Shown here: piece after piece, positions 1 through 12,700 of the stretch
Position numbering within the stretch: position 1 is the stretch's first letter
Layout: the number at the start of each line of letters is the position of its first letter
Made by a program: the position numbers and the translations under genes
Assembly (NCBI GenBank): GCA_942159475.1
Contig: OW804096.1
Span: 126,222,941-126,286,940, forward strand
DNA: 64,000 bases
Reading direction: 5' to 3'
DNA from: Sthenelais limicola
Lineage: Eukaryota > Annelida > Polychaeta > Phyllodocida > Sigalionidae
The notes under the pieces: model-generated
What the model was told of the DNA's origin: nothing
What the model saw: only the letters and a program-made list of their open reading frames with translations
Databases searched by the model: none

Positions 1-1000
1 TATAGTTGTGCCTGTTTCCTCCAATATATGTACCCACTGGTACGCCCCTGAAAAGTGAGAATGTATATCAAGGGCGAAATATCGCGGCATCCAGGACTAT
101 TTATATTGCGTGGTTCACAGATGTAAAGGACGGAGATTCCCAGGTCACGTCATATATGCAATTCCATTGGATATTTTAAGAGAAACTATGCTGGGCAATG
201 TTATGCTTTAGCAATTGCTTATAAAGACCGGGCGGACTCAAGACTCAATTAATTTCCATTTAATTGGTGTTTTTATGAAGCCACCTGACAGCAAGAAACA
301 TTGCATGTACATTTGTGGTAATAAAAACACCAGAACATCTGTAGATAAAGCTTATATATATGTATATAGGTATTAGAGGTTTTTAGGGAAAGCATATATA
401 TATTCCTTGGGATGCACACTCTATCGAGACATGGATTCAGTCCAGAAATGTACACATTCGAAAGCAATATAAAAGCTAATGGCCTCTGCAAAAGGCAACT
501 CTATACAGAAAAGCAGCCGCTATTTTGATTTGATTTGAAAATGCTTTTATTTCATATTAACCGATGCATCTTCTGGTTTTCATCATATTATCGACAGTAT
601 CCTGGTATATATTTACCACTATTAACGTTCCAATTAGTCATTTAATCTTTATTCAATATCTACATGATGATCCAGACACAAGTTATTATGGCGTAATTAT
701 ATGTCATGTTTTTGTATTATAGTTTGATCGAATACTTGAGAACATTTAATAGCTATAATGATGTGATATTACATGCATTCAGATTTAATCAAATATTTTC
801 AAAGAAAGTCTCTAGCCTGAAATAATAAAACCTCGGTGCGAAAGTCCTGTGTGCAACGAAGTTCACTGAGTCCATCCTGGACGTCGCTGGATGTTACTGA
901 GAACACAGCGCTTAAAAATCGCGACATTTGCTTCTGGATTGGATCGCCAATTCCATAATTAACAATGCTTTTATAAGATGAGTTTAATCAATGACGACTT

Positions 1001-1220
1001 TTATAAATTTCCCCTGAAATGAATTGCACCTTGCTGTTGATGCCTTGTCCTTACAATGAAGGTTTTTGGCTCGCCATTGCTACCTATTGCAACATTACTT
1101 GTTCCGCGGTTTCCAACATTGATTGCAAAGCTTTTGTTAACATGAACTTCAGTACATCCTATGAACATTAATTGCGCCTCGGATGACAGAAGAATCAATG
1201 CCTCATTTGGAGGAAAGGAT
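1001..1220 (-). CDS. Candidate terminal exon, unidentified protein
   Basis: On the minus strand an acceptor-like GCGTTTTCAG| is followed by 73 open codons to a TAA at 1001-1003. The translation starts SFPPNEALILLSSEAQL and contains MFIGCTEVHVNKSFAINVG, SNVAIGSNGEPKTFIVRTR and QQQGAIHF. It mixes charged and hydrophobic residues like a folded domain and lacks the Ile/Tyr/Lys bias of random AT-rich frames. I do not recognise the family. No partner exon was found upstream (at higher coordinates), so it could also be an exon of a gene that is otherwise undetected or a decayed copy. Confidence 0.4.
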
Positions 1221-1712
1221 CTGAAAACGCTTTTCCTTGAAAGGTTTATTAGACAAATTGATACGGGAACGGGGAATCTTGCTAGGAAGCGATCGAGATA
1301 ATATTAAGCCTGCATGCCCTTTAAGTCAAGGCTTAAAGGCAGTCGATGCAAACAATAAGAAACCGTTTGAGTTGGTTTAAACCTATCGTCTGAACAATAC
1401 AAATCAAATCAATGGCTATTTTTCTTAATTAAGATTTGTCTTTCAAATATCGGAAATACCATTTTAAGTTAGGTTTTCTCCAAACATTCAACTGTGATCT
1501 ACACATTAGTTAATTATTTAACAACTAAGACTAAACACGACCAGTTGATATAATTGTCCCTGTGGTGAAATAGCTCGGAATGAAATCTTGTATAATAATT
1601 AGATATGTTGTTGTCAACATAGGATACAGCAAGGATAGAGGAATGGTTATTTGTTATTTTTTTCTGAAAGAAGACCCACAGGTGATACCCTTCTCATATC
1701 AATATGTCTCCT

Positions 1713-2094
1713 CATATGTGATGTGTTCCAGGAAAATGAGTCACATGTCGCAAAATTGATATTTTTTCAAAGTGTTTGAAAGATCTCTTTATCGTAATCT
1801 TCTGAGTTTAGAGGGTTTAGCACTATATAGTCATATAAAGCTATGTAACAAATTTCAGGACATTGTATTAAACATATCCATGAGTTTTGAAGGCCTTCGT
1901 CTGGAGTATATTTAGTCACTTTACTGGTAATTGCCCATCCACACACATAGCAAACTTTTTTTTTCAAAAGTAAAAATATCAAACTTAAAATACATAAATA
2001 ATTATAAGGCGTCTTCTTGATGTCCTCTTTTCAAATATGGTGATATCTCAAAATTCATAATTTGCGACTCATTTTCCTAAAACGGATCACATAT
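1713..2094. repeat. Inverted repeat pair, ~30-bp arms
   Basis: CATATGTGAT and AGGAAAATGAGTC on the plus strand (1713-1741) recur in the same order on the minus strand (2065-2094), with GTGTTCC versus CCGTTTT between them. A degenerate foldback element is likely. Open frames at 1767-1982 and 2055-2240 lie within or across it. Confidence 0.55.
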
Positions 2095-2310
2095 GTGATA
2101 TGCACAGGAATAACCATGACACTCTTTACTTTATCATTGAAAGAACATAGAACACATGCACCCGATAAAATATTTAAGGAGCTTGCATACTCCGCGCCAT
2201 TCAATGAAGGTTGTCCTTTTGATGTACTGTAGTATAACATGTATTAAATACTATAATAGAGGGAAGTAGAAGGAACACTGCCAGTATTTCTAGAGGCTTA
2301 CTTTATTTTC

Positions 2311-2344
2311 CAACGTTTCCGGCTCTGGGTGCCCTTCATCAGGG
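2311..2344 (-). ncRNA. Hammerhead-ribozyme-like motif, probable Penelope-like element end
   Basis: The minus strand carries CTGATGA (2336-2342), a short GGGC/GCC stem with an ACCCAGA loop, then GAAAC (2315-2319) followed by GTTG. This is the arrangement of the type I hammerhead core (CUGAUGA, stem II, GAAA), and this kind of sequence is known from the terminal repeats of Penelope-like retroelements. Stem III and the cleavage triplet are not convincingly visible, so activity is not claimed. No reverse transcriptase frame is intact nearby, so this would be a truncated copy. Confidence 0.45.
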
Positions 2345-3230
2345 AATCTTTAATTTGAACAAACCTGTTAAAATTATTATTCCTCATAGCGACCCGGAAA
2401 CACAGTACATGTATACATACACGTACGATATATTCCCCTTGTAATTTACACCCGTTGTATCAATCTATAACGCATTTCCCAATGAGAACCATCTCTGATT
2501 AGTCCACCCTTCATAACTGTATAGCGGCGGTTTTGATCATGTATGCATGAAAGATATGATGGCAATGATCCTCTATACTCGCTCTCTTCTCGGGGAGAAT
2601 ACAAGTACAACCTTCCAGTCCATCAAGAAACCCCCAACGAAGGTCAATTGTGTCGTACATCAAAGACCAATAACTTGTTTCGCTCTAGCTTATTTTTCCC
2701 TCAAACACAGCTACTATTCCTTAGGCTATCAGCGGCATCTGCTGTACTAGGACATCACTAGGGGATACATTTTGTAAGATACAAAACCATAATATCATTA
2801 CTTTCTTAAGTAGGATTGAGGAGTGTGATTACTGTTCCTCACAGCAATATTAAGTACATACCAAAATAAGCTGACGTACTTAGCAAGTGTATATATATCT
2901 ACTGCGATGCCATATGAAGTGGAAGGAAGGAGGGGAAGGTGGCCTCGGGGCAACCACTGCCTATTATCCATCAATATATTTGCACTTTGTGTCTATACTA
3001 TAGCGCTGACGTAAGAGTGAAATATTGGCCCTATTGAGTTATCTGTAATCTAGATCAGCTTATGACAAAGAGGTGAATTTACAGCTTGAGTTCAGTGAAT
3101 ATAATACTATATTACTAATACTGGGTTTCTATGTGATGGTATTGATACTCCATGCTTCGATGCATGTACATTATTATTATACAAATGTATGCAAATAGCT
3201 ATATTTGCATTTTACATCTTCTCCCAGCCT

Positions 3231-3397
3231 ACATAAAGTTTCCTTTCTGTCTCTTTTCTCTGTCTCTGTCTCCCTTCTGCTCTATCTCTATTCCCTGGGT
3301 ATGATCATAAACTGCCTCCCTCTCAGCTCTCCCGCCCTTGATATAACCATACTAAATGTGTTGATAAGGGCGTAAAGCAACTAATCTCACTCACTCA
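3231..3397 (+). repeat. SINE-like element, copy 1
   Basis: It shares a long block with the copies at 55.3-55.6 kb: a CT-rich head, CCTGGGTATGATCATAAACT, CCGCCCTTGATATAAC, GTTGATAAGGGCGTAAAGCA, and a tail of ACTC repeats. The simple-repeat 3' tail and lack of coding capacity fit a SINE. Flanks AGCCTACATAAA and AGCTTATAAAAA may be an eroded target duplication. Confidence 0.75.
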
Positions 3398-3936
3398 GCT
3401 TATAAAAACTCAAATTGAAACATGATATTATTAATAACGCCAAGCCAACCACTGACAATATACTGGCGTGACGTATTTTGTGAGCTGCGTATATTGCGTA
3501 CACCTGACAATAACAGAATACTCATTTCACCTGGCCACTATAAGTTTTCATCTCTGCGCATCAGACCCCTGTGGCATCTATGAATGTTTGATGATGCACC
3601 CACCCCCACAATATATCTCAGTTGTCCTTCGAGACGTGGTTTATTAGAGAATGATGTTCATTTTAATAGGCATAGTTTTATACACACCTGACACTGCCAT
3701 TGATTTAGGTCAGGCTCTGGAGGCGGTTATAAATCTATAGGTTCCTGTCAGGGCTTTTCCAGCCAAAGCTATATCATTTGAATATTTATATTGGAATGAA
3801 AAGGGATCCATTTTCAATTAAAACTAGACATACTGCTAGCTTTTTAATCATTGATTGGTAATTAATAATAAGATAGAACTTAACGCGAGCGGCATATGCG
3901 ACAACATATTCACAAAACTCAAGTGGCTTTTGGTCA

Positions 3937-3975
3937 ATGTCTTTCACAAGTGCCAAAGGCACGCGTGAAAGACAT
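3937..3975. repeat. Perfect interrupted palindrome
   Basis: ATGTCTTTCAC-AA-GTGCC-AAA-GGCAC-GC-GTGAAAGACAT: 16 paired bases per arm with only a symmetric 2-nt internal loop and a 3-nt hairpin loop. Confidence 0.9.
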
Positions 3976-4344
3976 ATATATATATGCAGCTCAAGTAATA
4001 GTTCTATTTTTATGCCATGATATATATTTATGCGTTATTTGACCATTATTTACCTTTTAGTTAATGTCTCGCAACCCTCCGACTTGGCAAAAGCAAGTGC
4101 CTACAGCCTTGCGTCATGAAATGAGCGTCGTGAAATGAGCGTCATTGATTGGCGCAACTAAATTTACGCAACCAATCAAAATAGCGTTGTAAATTGGTTG
4201 CATTCGAAAAGCAGCCCATGCCAATGAAATCTATGCATGCATATGCCACGGGCTGATCTGGCCATGTTTGGATACGCACATATCATGGCATAAAACAATT
4301 ACCCCACAAATAATTAGTTTGTATTCAATGCTTGGGCATCATTC

Positions 4345-4368
4345 ATCAGAATCTAGTTAGATTCTGAT
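4345..4368. repeat. Perfect palindrome
   Basis: ATCAGAATCTA-GT-TAGATTCTGAT, with 11-bp arms and a 2-bp centre. Confidence 0.9.
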
Positions 4369-6774
4369 CAGAGGACATCACAAAAACAGTTGGCATTCAA
4401 AGACTAGGTTTCTTAAACTTAAAAACAACAGACTGCACTGTCTATTGCAGACAAAGATCATGAGCAATTGTGATGAGCGATTGTGTTGTCAAATATGTAC
4501 TTTATTAAAACCACCAGCTGAGGGCTGTACAGACCGAGTGGTCTGTTTCGTTTAGCCAACTAGTCAACATCAAATTTGCTGTTGTGGGTTTCCTGGTTGT
4601 TCCTAAATGGCGTGTAACAACCTCAAAACAGTCCAATATACTTTTACCTGTCCCTTGTTATAACCATATAATGAACCTGTAAAAGACCCAATCTTTGACG
4701 AAATAGAATGAGAACATAGTGGAGGGTGACTGACTCTATTCCAAGAGAAATGTCTATCTGTACCAAAGTAATGCCTTCCTTCTCTGTCTGTTGACTCCTA
4801 ATTACACGTATAGGCGGTTACTTGATCTTGCTCTGTGATTAAATACATGTATACATGCATTCAAACATTTAAACAGCATTACAAGGATCGCTTATTCACG
4901 TACAGAGCTGCCAAGTGCTAGTGTTGACACAACTATATTGATCTTTGGCGCTTTCCCTCATCTCTTTTTTCTGTACCAGGGTATTAGATAGGATGTAACC
5001 AGTGAACAACCGGGCAGTCGTGGTGCTTGCAACTCTTTTTCTATGTTCGGATTCATAAGAGGGGGCTAAGATGATTCAAACCCCTTCCCCTCCTCAGTCT
5101 TCTCCCACCCCATAGAACATTTTCTTTAATCTTGGGTTCATTCCCCTCTGTTGGTAATATAATTAATGGAGACAGTTTTTCAACAATCCAGATAATCTCA
5201 GGACTTAAATTCAAATATCCTGACAGGTCTACCGTGAACATCTGCATTCACTGCCTGTCCCCTCTCCGACTTACTTTTAATTACACCCTTTTCTCTTTCA
5301 TTTAAGTCCCCCATACCCTCCATCTACAACCTGTATTTTTGCACATCAATATAAAGCATAACCCATATATAAGACATCGATGTGTCCATATAATATATGT
5401 ACAAGCTGTTTGGCATATGGCGCAGCTCCCTTTGTGCATATATATTCAAACCTTGTATCGGGTATCGTATTTTCCAGGGTAGCAAATTTCATTTTTGTCA
5501 CCATTTCCTCTGTACTGGCTTGATGTGCATAGAAGCAGAGATATTGTATGTATTGGTTTGATAGAAGTAACGTTTTGCTACCAGAGGCAACAGAAGTCAT
5601 CAAGACATGGCACGCATGCATACAAATCAAAAATAAATGGGAAAGAATATTGAAGGGCATAGAATAGCTTGTCACTGCTCAGATTGACTCTGGACGTGAT
5701 TTTATATTGCGAGTCGTAGACTTGAATGATTCTCAACGGGAGACAGTTTGACAGATCATTATCAAAACTCACCAGCGACCTCTCTACTTCCATACGACGC
5801 AGACCCCGATGGCACTTCTTCATTAGCTGCGTTACGACTCGCCTTGCCCAGATGTGACGTCATATCTAAGGCCAGACAATCATTGCCTGTCCGCAAAGAC
5901 GGCCCCTCACTCAACAAATTCCATGATGTCATAGACATTTTCAAATTAGGAAGAGGCAGCTATACTCCCAAGATGAGAACTCATCGTCCCAAATGCATAG
6001 TCAATGAAATTGCATTGGCGGGAATCGTACTTGATGCTCATCCCTGGGAGAGTTGCCTGTGGTCGCAAACTGAGACAAATTGCTCTTTTATGATGCTATA
6101 TATCATACAAAGTAATGAATCCTCCGTGTAGTAGTTACAGGAGAAAACATATTTTAAAACAGGTTTAATCGCTGCGTTCATCACACCTGCATTGCATTTA
6201 AGGCCAGAATTGGCTATTATTTAATAATACGAAGATAGAGTTTATTTTTCACAGCCAAGAATTGGCTATTGTATAATAAGAAGAAGAGTGAGGTTATTTG
6301 TCTACGCATATCCCGGAATGCAACAATTAAACCCCTAAACCCATTTCGTCCCCCACGATATATATCGTAATTTGGAGAAAATTATGAATCAATAAGTCTC
6401 GGTAAGACTGTCCGAAATGTTCGAACCATGCATTTCAGTATTGGTATATCCATGCAAACATACGTGGCTTTATACTTTGTACTCATAGTCTTCATGTACT
6501 AATAAATTATATTATACTTTTCATTTACATAAGTGACAGCTCCAAACATATGGTTGTGTAGTCCCCACTACCTTTCCAAGCAAGTGATATGATAGGGGAG
6601 TTGCATGTGCCACTGCGCATGTCTGTACAATGCATCCTGGGATGGATTCAGATGAAATCTGACATACAAATATTTTGCAACATTTCTATCGAAATTTGCA
6701 AGAATGTCTTCACCAATATCAAAGCTTGTATAAATCATCTATGTTAACCAAGTGCATGATGGGAAAGATGAAGA

Positions 6775-6800
6775 CATGTGTTATGAAAACATAACACATG
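6775..6800. repeat. Perfect hairpin
   Basis: CATGTGTTATG-AAAA-CATAACACATG, with 11-bp arms and a 4-nt loop. Confidence 0.9.
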
Positions 6801-9238
6801 GATATTGACATTAGAGCACCGATAAATATCCCATGCTGAACATGACATGTTTTCTATTGATTTTATACTGTACCATTAGTCCCATGATTCCATGCCAATC
6901 AAGATTCAACATGACTGCTATGCAAATCCCCTATTGATTGTGGATATTAGGGAGCGATATACGAGTATGAGCCATGCCTTTTCCCAATAATCCAGGATAA
7001 TATACATATGGTCTGGTATGAGATATACAAGTCTGGCCATCCTACTGGGAGGGAGTATTCGGATGTTATATGACTGCATGTCATCGTTTTGTATGAGGCA
7101 ATGTTTCAATTGCAAGCCCTGGCCCTGACCACTATCCAACTTACAACTGGGAGAAAAATATAATTCCTGATTAAAAGCCTGCCTATGACAGAGTGTACTG
7201 CTGGCTCTCTCGCCTCCAAGGGAATCCCTCCGCCAAATTACGTTCAGCTCAAGTTGATTTGTTGCTTGAAGTATTTTTTTGCTGAATGACCATTCCACCA
7301 GCCACAATTAAATTTTGATAGTTCAAATAGGTGTTTCCAACCTTGGTGCAGATAACCTGACAGTTGAGTGGTTAAATGTATAAAGGTATGTGGGACTTTG
7401 CAGTTTTTAAAAAGTCGAGTAATATATTGGTACTCGATTGCCTTGCTAGTAAGAAAGCTAGCTTTCGTCTCATGAATATTTATAAACGCACGCCTGAGGA
7501 AATCCTGTAATATTGATTGACGTTTATCAGTCAGGGCCTTGCCGTCTAACGCTCAGAGACTCAAAGATTTATTTTCTGTCCAAGGTATGCCGAAATAGTT
7601 TGGGATGTTTTAAATTGACATTGACCAAGGACATCACCATATGAGACACTGGAACACATCTTTAGTAACAAGAGATAACGAGTTCTCTTATGTTGCCATA
7701 CACATCTGTCAGTTAAGAATGATTTAAATCTTTGTTTAATAAGACATGTTGCTATTATGTGACAATTTGCAGTGAACCAATGCTGCTATTCATTACAGAC
7801 GATTTGCCGACAGTAATGTGTAAATATCCAACAGGTGAACAATGTATATATTTATTCACTTTATGGGATCAGTTATTTGGTACTCCATTGCACGTAATAT
7901 ATTACGTACCATCCCATTACTGCTCTCTGTCCTCCCTCTAACATCGTGAGGTTCGGGCATTCCCACCAAGTGGGACTTTATCCCGTCACTGAAACATTCA
8001 AAGTGTACTGGATCCGGGCATTGGCCCTAATTAGTACAAAGTGATACAAGTTGATGAACAGCAACTATAAGCTAATTAAAGTGATTCGTGTCTCGATTGT
8101 TGACTTGATATTGTTCCTTACATATATGTATATACCTTCGATTTACGTATAATTATAAAACGATTTACGTATAATTATATAAGTAACGACTCATATGAAT
8201 TGGATTTAGTTGAATTTCTGACGCAGGAATATGTCAAGTGTGTCTGGTAGAAAAGGGGAAAATTAGCAATGAGTGATATCACGGACCTTTAGTTTAACAC
8301 GGAGTTTCCTTTACGAAAAGGTTGGGTCTTGTTTAGTCTACTACGACATGAATAGTTAGTTAAGGCTACTCTATCCTCATTCTCCGGCAAGAGCTCTAAA
8401 TGGAAAAGTCTGATCACAATTTTGTTTTTTAGTATGAAAGACTATTTCTCTCTTTCTCGCCATTATCTTGCACCAAAGTCAGGTGTGCTCCACAGCAAAA
8501 GGTCACAGTGAAGGTGTACTAACATAATAGCCCAGGAAACCTGAGTCCAGAAAAGTAGAAAAGTGTAGTTCTTCCTGGTCTCAAGATCCAATATTATGAC
8601 AATCAAGCACACGGCCCGTAAAGGTCAGACGGAAGAATACATTCCAATGGAAAGGAATACATGCCTAGCTGCCTCGGAGGGGATAAAATCTACTCGTTTT
8701 GGTTAGCTGTATGTATTGATACATCTAGTTGTCGTTCATAAAATAAATATATTTACTCCCGCAACCCTATACATGCATGTGTCGCTCATAAAAATCTAAA
8801 TTCTAATTCAACTTTCCCGCGGGAACTATCTAAAAATGATAAAAATCATTGTTTTTCCAGGGCACAACTTTCAAAATACCAATACCAATACCAAGAACCG
8901 TGTTTTGACATGGTGTTTGAGCGATCCTACCATTATTTTTGAGGATCTATTTTTAAATTAGCATTATGCAAAAGATCACATATTCATTACGTATCACAAT
9001 TACTGAGCTCTATTGTGCATCCGATTTCGAAGCTATGCTGATGAGAGACCAGGCATCATGAAACATTATGCCTCTGTTTTTCACTTCGGTTTAAATAGAC
9101 GGAGTGTCAATTTGCTTTTAAATGTAGACAGTGGTTCCCAGATTTCTTCCTGCCTCATCGAAGTAATTGTATCCACCTTCGCTATATCCTCCTACTGGCG
9201 TGCCAAGAGCGAAAGAGAGAGAGAATACTGGAAACTAA

Positions 9239-9358
9239 AGGCCCATTCACATTACAACGGCCGATTGGTGTACGGCTGCCGCACGGCAAAACACACAATG
9301 TTAAAGTATTACAGCCGGCAAGTATCGGTCGGCTGGTCGTGGTAATGGGAATGGACCT
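9239..9358. mobile_element. Short inverted-repeat element
   Basis: GGCCCATTCACATTACAACG at the left matches GGTCCATTCCCATTACCACG read from the right on the other strand. It is GC-rich inside (CGGCCGATTGG ... CCGGCAAG) compared with the flanks, and bordered by TAAAG / CTTAA. The internal word CGGCCGATT is also present in the 55.8 kb element. Confidence 0.6.
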
Positions 9359-9657
9359 TAACGCTACCGTAGCACCGTCATATGATTCATCTCCTGCCAT
9401 TCCTTAAGGTTGCAGACTTGTTTCTACAGTGAGTAATACGTATAAGGTGGCATCCTCCATAGATATGATCAAGGATACTAAGTACAGTTATTTCACCCAT
9501 GCTGAAGGGTATCGAGGCATTTGAGCGTCCTTTCTGTCTTGAGAAAACGCAGTTGTCCCGTTTATTGCGAATGAATTATGTTCCCCTTACCAAGATATAT
9601 GTCTGAACCAATTGCCTCCAGGTATTACAGCGTTCTATAAACAGGGTTCGTATAGGA

Positions 9658-9745
9658 CGTTGAAATCCTTGAAAGTCTTTGAATTTTATTTCAATTTTTC
9701 AAGGCCTTGAAAGTCCTTGAGTTTTTCCATCTTGAAAAATTGTAC
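9658..9745 (+). repeat. CTTGAAA-type dispersed repeat fragment
   Basis: Words such as CCTTGAAAGTC and TTGAAATCCTTGA recur several times within 90 bp. Similar phrases occur near 24420-24530 and 24780-24845 (CCTTGAAAAGCCTGGAATTT), a pattern typical of old dispersed repeats. Confidence 0.4.
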
Positions 9746-12700
9746 CCTAGGTATATGTATGTGATGTGTCACAGAAGAAATACTCTAAAAAATGAATTTG
9801 AGATACCCTCGTATGTAAACAAGATCAGTTCAAGAGGATAGAATGATGCTAACCGTTAGGAATTCTAATAAATTAAGTGCTTTTATATATTTTTTTCTAT
9901 GTTTGAAAACAAAGGTTAGCGATATTTCTGGATCGACAATCATTTGTAACTTAGTTAAATATACTAGGATGACGTCAGAAACGCATAGATTTGACATGTT
10001 GTATACGTATTAACATTACTGAAGGCGCTTAGTTAGGTCAAAGATGAAAACATTCCTATAAAGAGTTTGTGAGAAATAAGAAATAGTTGAAGAAAAAAAT
10101 TGGGAAGAATTATAGAAATGGTATCTAAACAATTACTGTATTGAATGTGTTTTAGGTTTCTTAGGTTCTTGGAAAAAGTCTTGTAGTTTAAGACTTTCTG
10201 TGATCCAAGAAAGGCCATTTTCACGCTACAAGGAAATTGGCCAGGAAAATCATGAATCAGGCATGTCTAGATCCTACGCCCGAAACAACCCAAGAATTCC
10301 TTTAGAGAGAACGAGGAACACACTCGTCTGTGTACTTCCAGCATTATGAATTATGGGGAGTCGATAAAGAAGATCAAACATTCTCTATAGGCTACACATT
10401 ACTCACTCAACCTTAACCAGAGTCAACGAGTACATATTGTCAACTGGCCCTCCCTCGGTGCGGGGGCATTCAGGCAAAAATCATCCCTCCTACTCCTTAC
10501 TCTCTGCTTCCTCCCACCCCTTGCCTTCCTTCAGTCAATCTCCCCCTCCAGTCTCACTATAGTTTGCCACCCTAGAACATCTTCCAATTGAGTAATTGAT
10601 TTTCTGTTACGGTAGGGGAATGAGGAATTTAGGAGATTTAACTCCATTGCTGAACGTTATTTATTACATGGGTTCAGGCAAAGATCATGGTTCTGAGTAC
10701 TACATGCTCCATTTATTAATGCTTATTCATCACACTTCTCCCTAGACCTACCTGCGATTCTTTAATATGAATGCAACACATATGCTCAGACTTCAGGCGA
10801 GCCATTGGAGTAAACCACCTTCGAAGGAACCCATGGTAGCCCAAACTAACTTACTCTCACATCCGGGTCACAGACCTTCACAGATCCGGGTTTTAGCCGG
10901 AAGTAAATGTATGATGAAACAGGACCTTGACACTCGGGTTGCCCTTGAGGAGAATAGGATTTCCAGAGTTAAAATAGATGTGGGCAACCTGACATTGAAT
11001 CGAAGCAGAAATCAGCGAGTTCCAAGGCCAATAATAGGCACAGGTAATTCCCTACTTGCCAAGTTAAACAGGGAGTATACAACAGGGTCCTCCTGGTCTT
11101 GTGGGGCTGGCTATTCAGGACAGGTTCAGAGGATGGTATAAATAATGGTAAAACTGCTGTTTCTATGATTTTTCGTTCGTTGGAAATATCTTCAACCAAA
11201 GAGTTATCGAAGGTTATCAGAGAATTATCCTGTAAATTCGCCCAGTTCTGTCAATGAGAATCACCCCTAGAATGCAAATTTTATTTCTATATATATTCTC
11301 TTTTTTGCACACTCATTTTTTAAAGGAGCTGAACATGACCCGCAAGGTATAATAGATATTATTTAAGTCTGGGAAGTAATCAGGTATTTCCAAAGCATGG
11401 TCAATCATGGGAAATCTGACATGCTAAATCGAGGGTCAGACATGGCTTTGCTGTGATGATATTACTCATAAATACAAGCTAGCTCTTTGTACACTGTGGG
11501 CATCTTCATTCCCCACTGCCTCCCTCATTGGGTTCAGCAGGGCGGAGAAGGCAAAGGGGCAAGATGAATGAAATACTCACCTCCGAGCTTATGAGCAAGT
11601 TGAGGGTATTCATCATCTGCTCAGATTGCTAATAGCCACTAAAATAGCCTCGTAACGAACCTCTATAGATCCCAGCCCCTAGGGGAAGCCTTTCTGCTAG
11701 GCTTATTTGGCTGCTTCCTTTATGAGTTCAAAATCGTGTTGTGTAACGGGGAATATATAACAGATAGATACACGTGGTGGAAAGCATTTGTGCACTCGGA
11801 CTTGTGACACCGAGAACTATCCATATAGGCTGACCATATACATGAAACCTCTCAAATGTTGTTCACTGTTTTATTTTTCAGAATCAGATTTTCAACATTT
11901 CTGAAGTAGAACGAAGCCCCCAAAAATACTGCTATTTGTGTTCCCTTAGTATTTTTACAATTCCGATATTATTTATTGATTGTTCTTTCATTTTATTCAT
12001 TATTTTTCAAAAAGGAATAACTATTTCATTATCAAAACATCAACAACCTATTTCCGATACTATCTCGAAGTTTCATTCCATTCTTATTCGGAGACTTCCC
12101 AAAGTAATTTTCATTTTCTTAGTGTGTCCATTGTTTCCTCTGCTGGACCTTCCTAACGACAATTTAAGTGAAACCTGATAATTCAATCATGTCCATGAGC
12201 AAAGTTGTTCTATTTAATAATTAAGGAATCCAGGCACTGGTTTCTCCAGGTTTGTCTCATCCAAATTAGTTAACCCGATCATGATACATCTATTCACCCC
12301 TAGCAGAATCTATTCAGGGGTAAATGATCAAAAAACACATACCTCATAAGGAATGACTTTAATTTACTACCGGCCCGGTTTACCTCGCCTACGAATTCAT
12401 ACTCGAAATTCTAATCCAGCCAATCCCATCCGCCCAAATTGTCTATTGAAATCAAGAAACGATCATTGTCACTCTAACTCCCAGGGACACTTTCCGGACT
12501 CTGCCCAATTCTTTATTACTTCCAGGGAAATCAATCCACTTCTGGGAGGGAATAAAAGAGCAAGTGTTGAGATGAGATTAATTACACTGCTTGGGAGAAT
12601 TCTTAGCCCAGTGTAAAAAGAATAAGGCTATTGTGTTATGAAGATGCCCTTTCGGTGATAATGGATCTTGAACCAATTATGGCTGAGGGAGGCACTTCCA

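Noticed and set aside
5346..6131. Plus-strand 127-codon frame and minus-strand 109- and 81-codon frames
   Set aside because: Non-ATG starts for the plus frame, mutual overlap on opposite strands, no splice partner and no recognisable motif. A relic cannot be excluded.
9013..9345. 110-codon plus-strand frame
   Set aside because: Its 3' third is the inverted-repeat element at 9.24 kb; no splice or motif support for the rest.
10767..11141. ATG-started 124-codon plus-strand frame
   Set aside because: Composition (Ser/Arg/Asn) and lack of any motif, promoter or partner exon fit a chance frame in a GC-richer patch.
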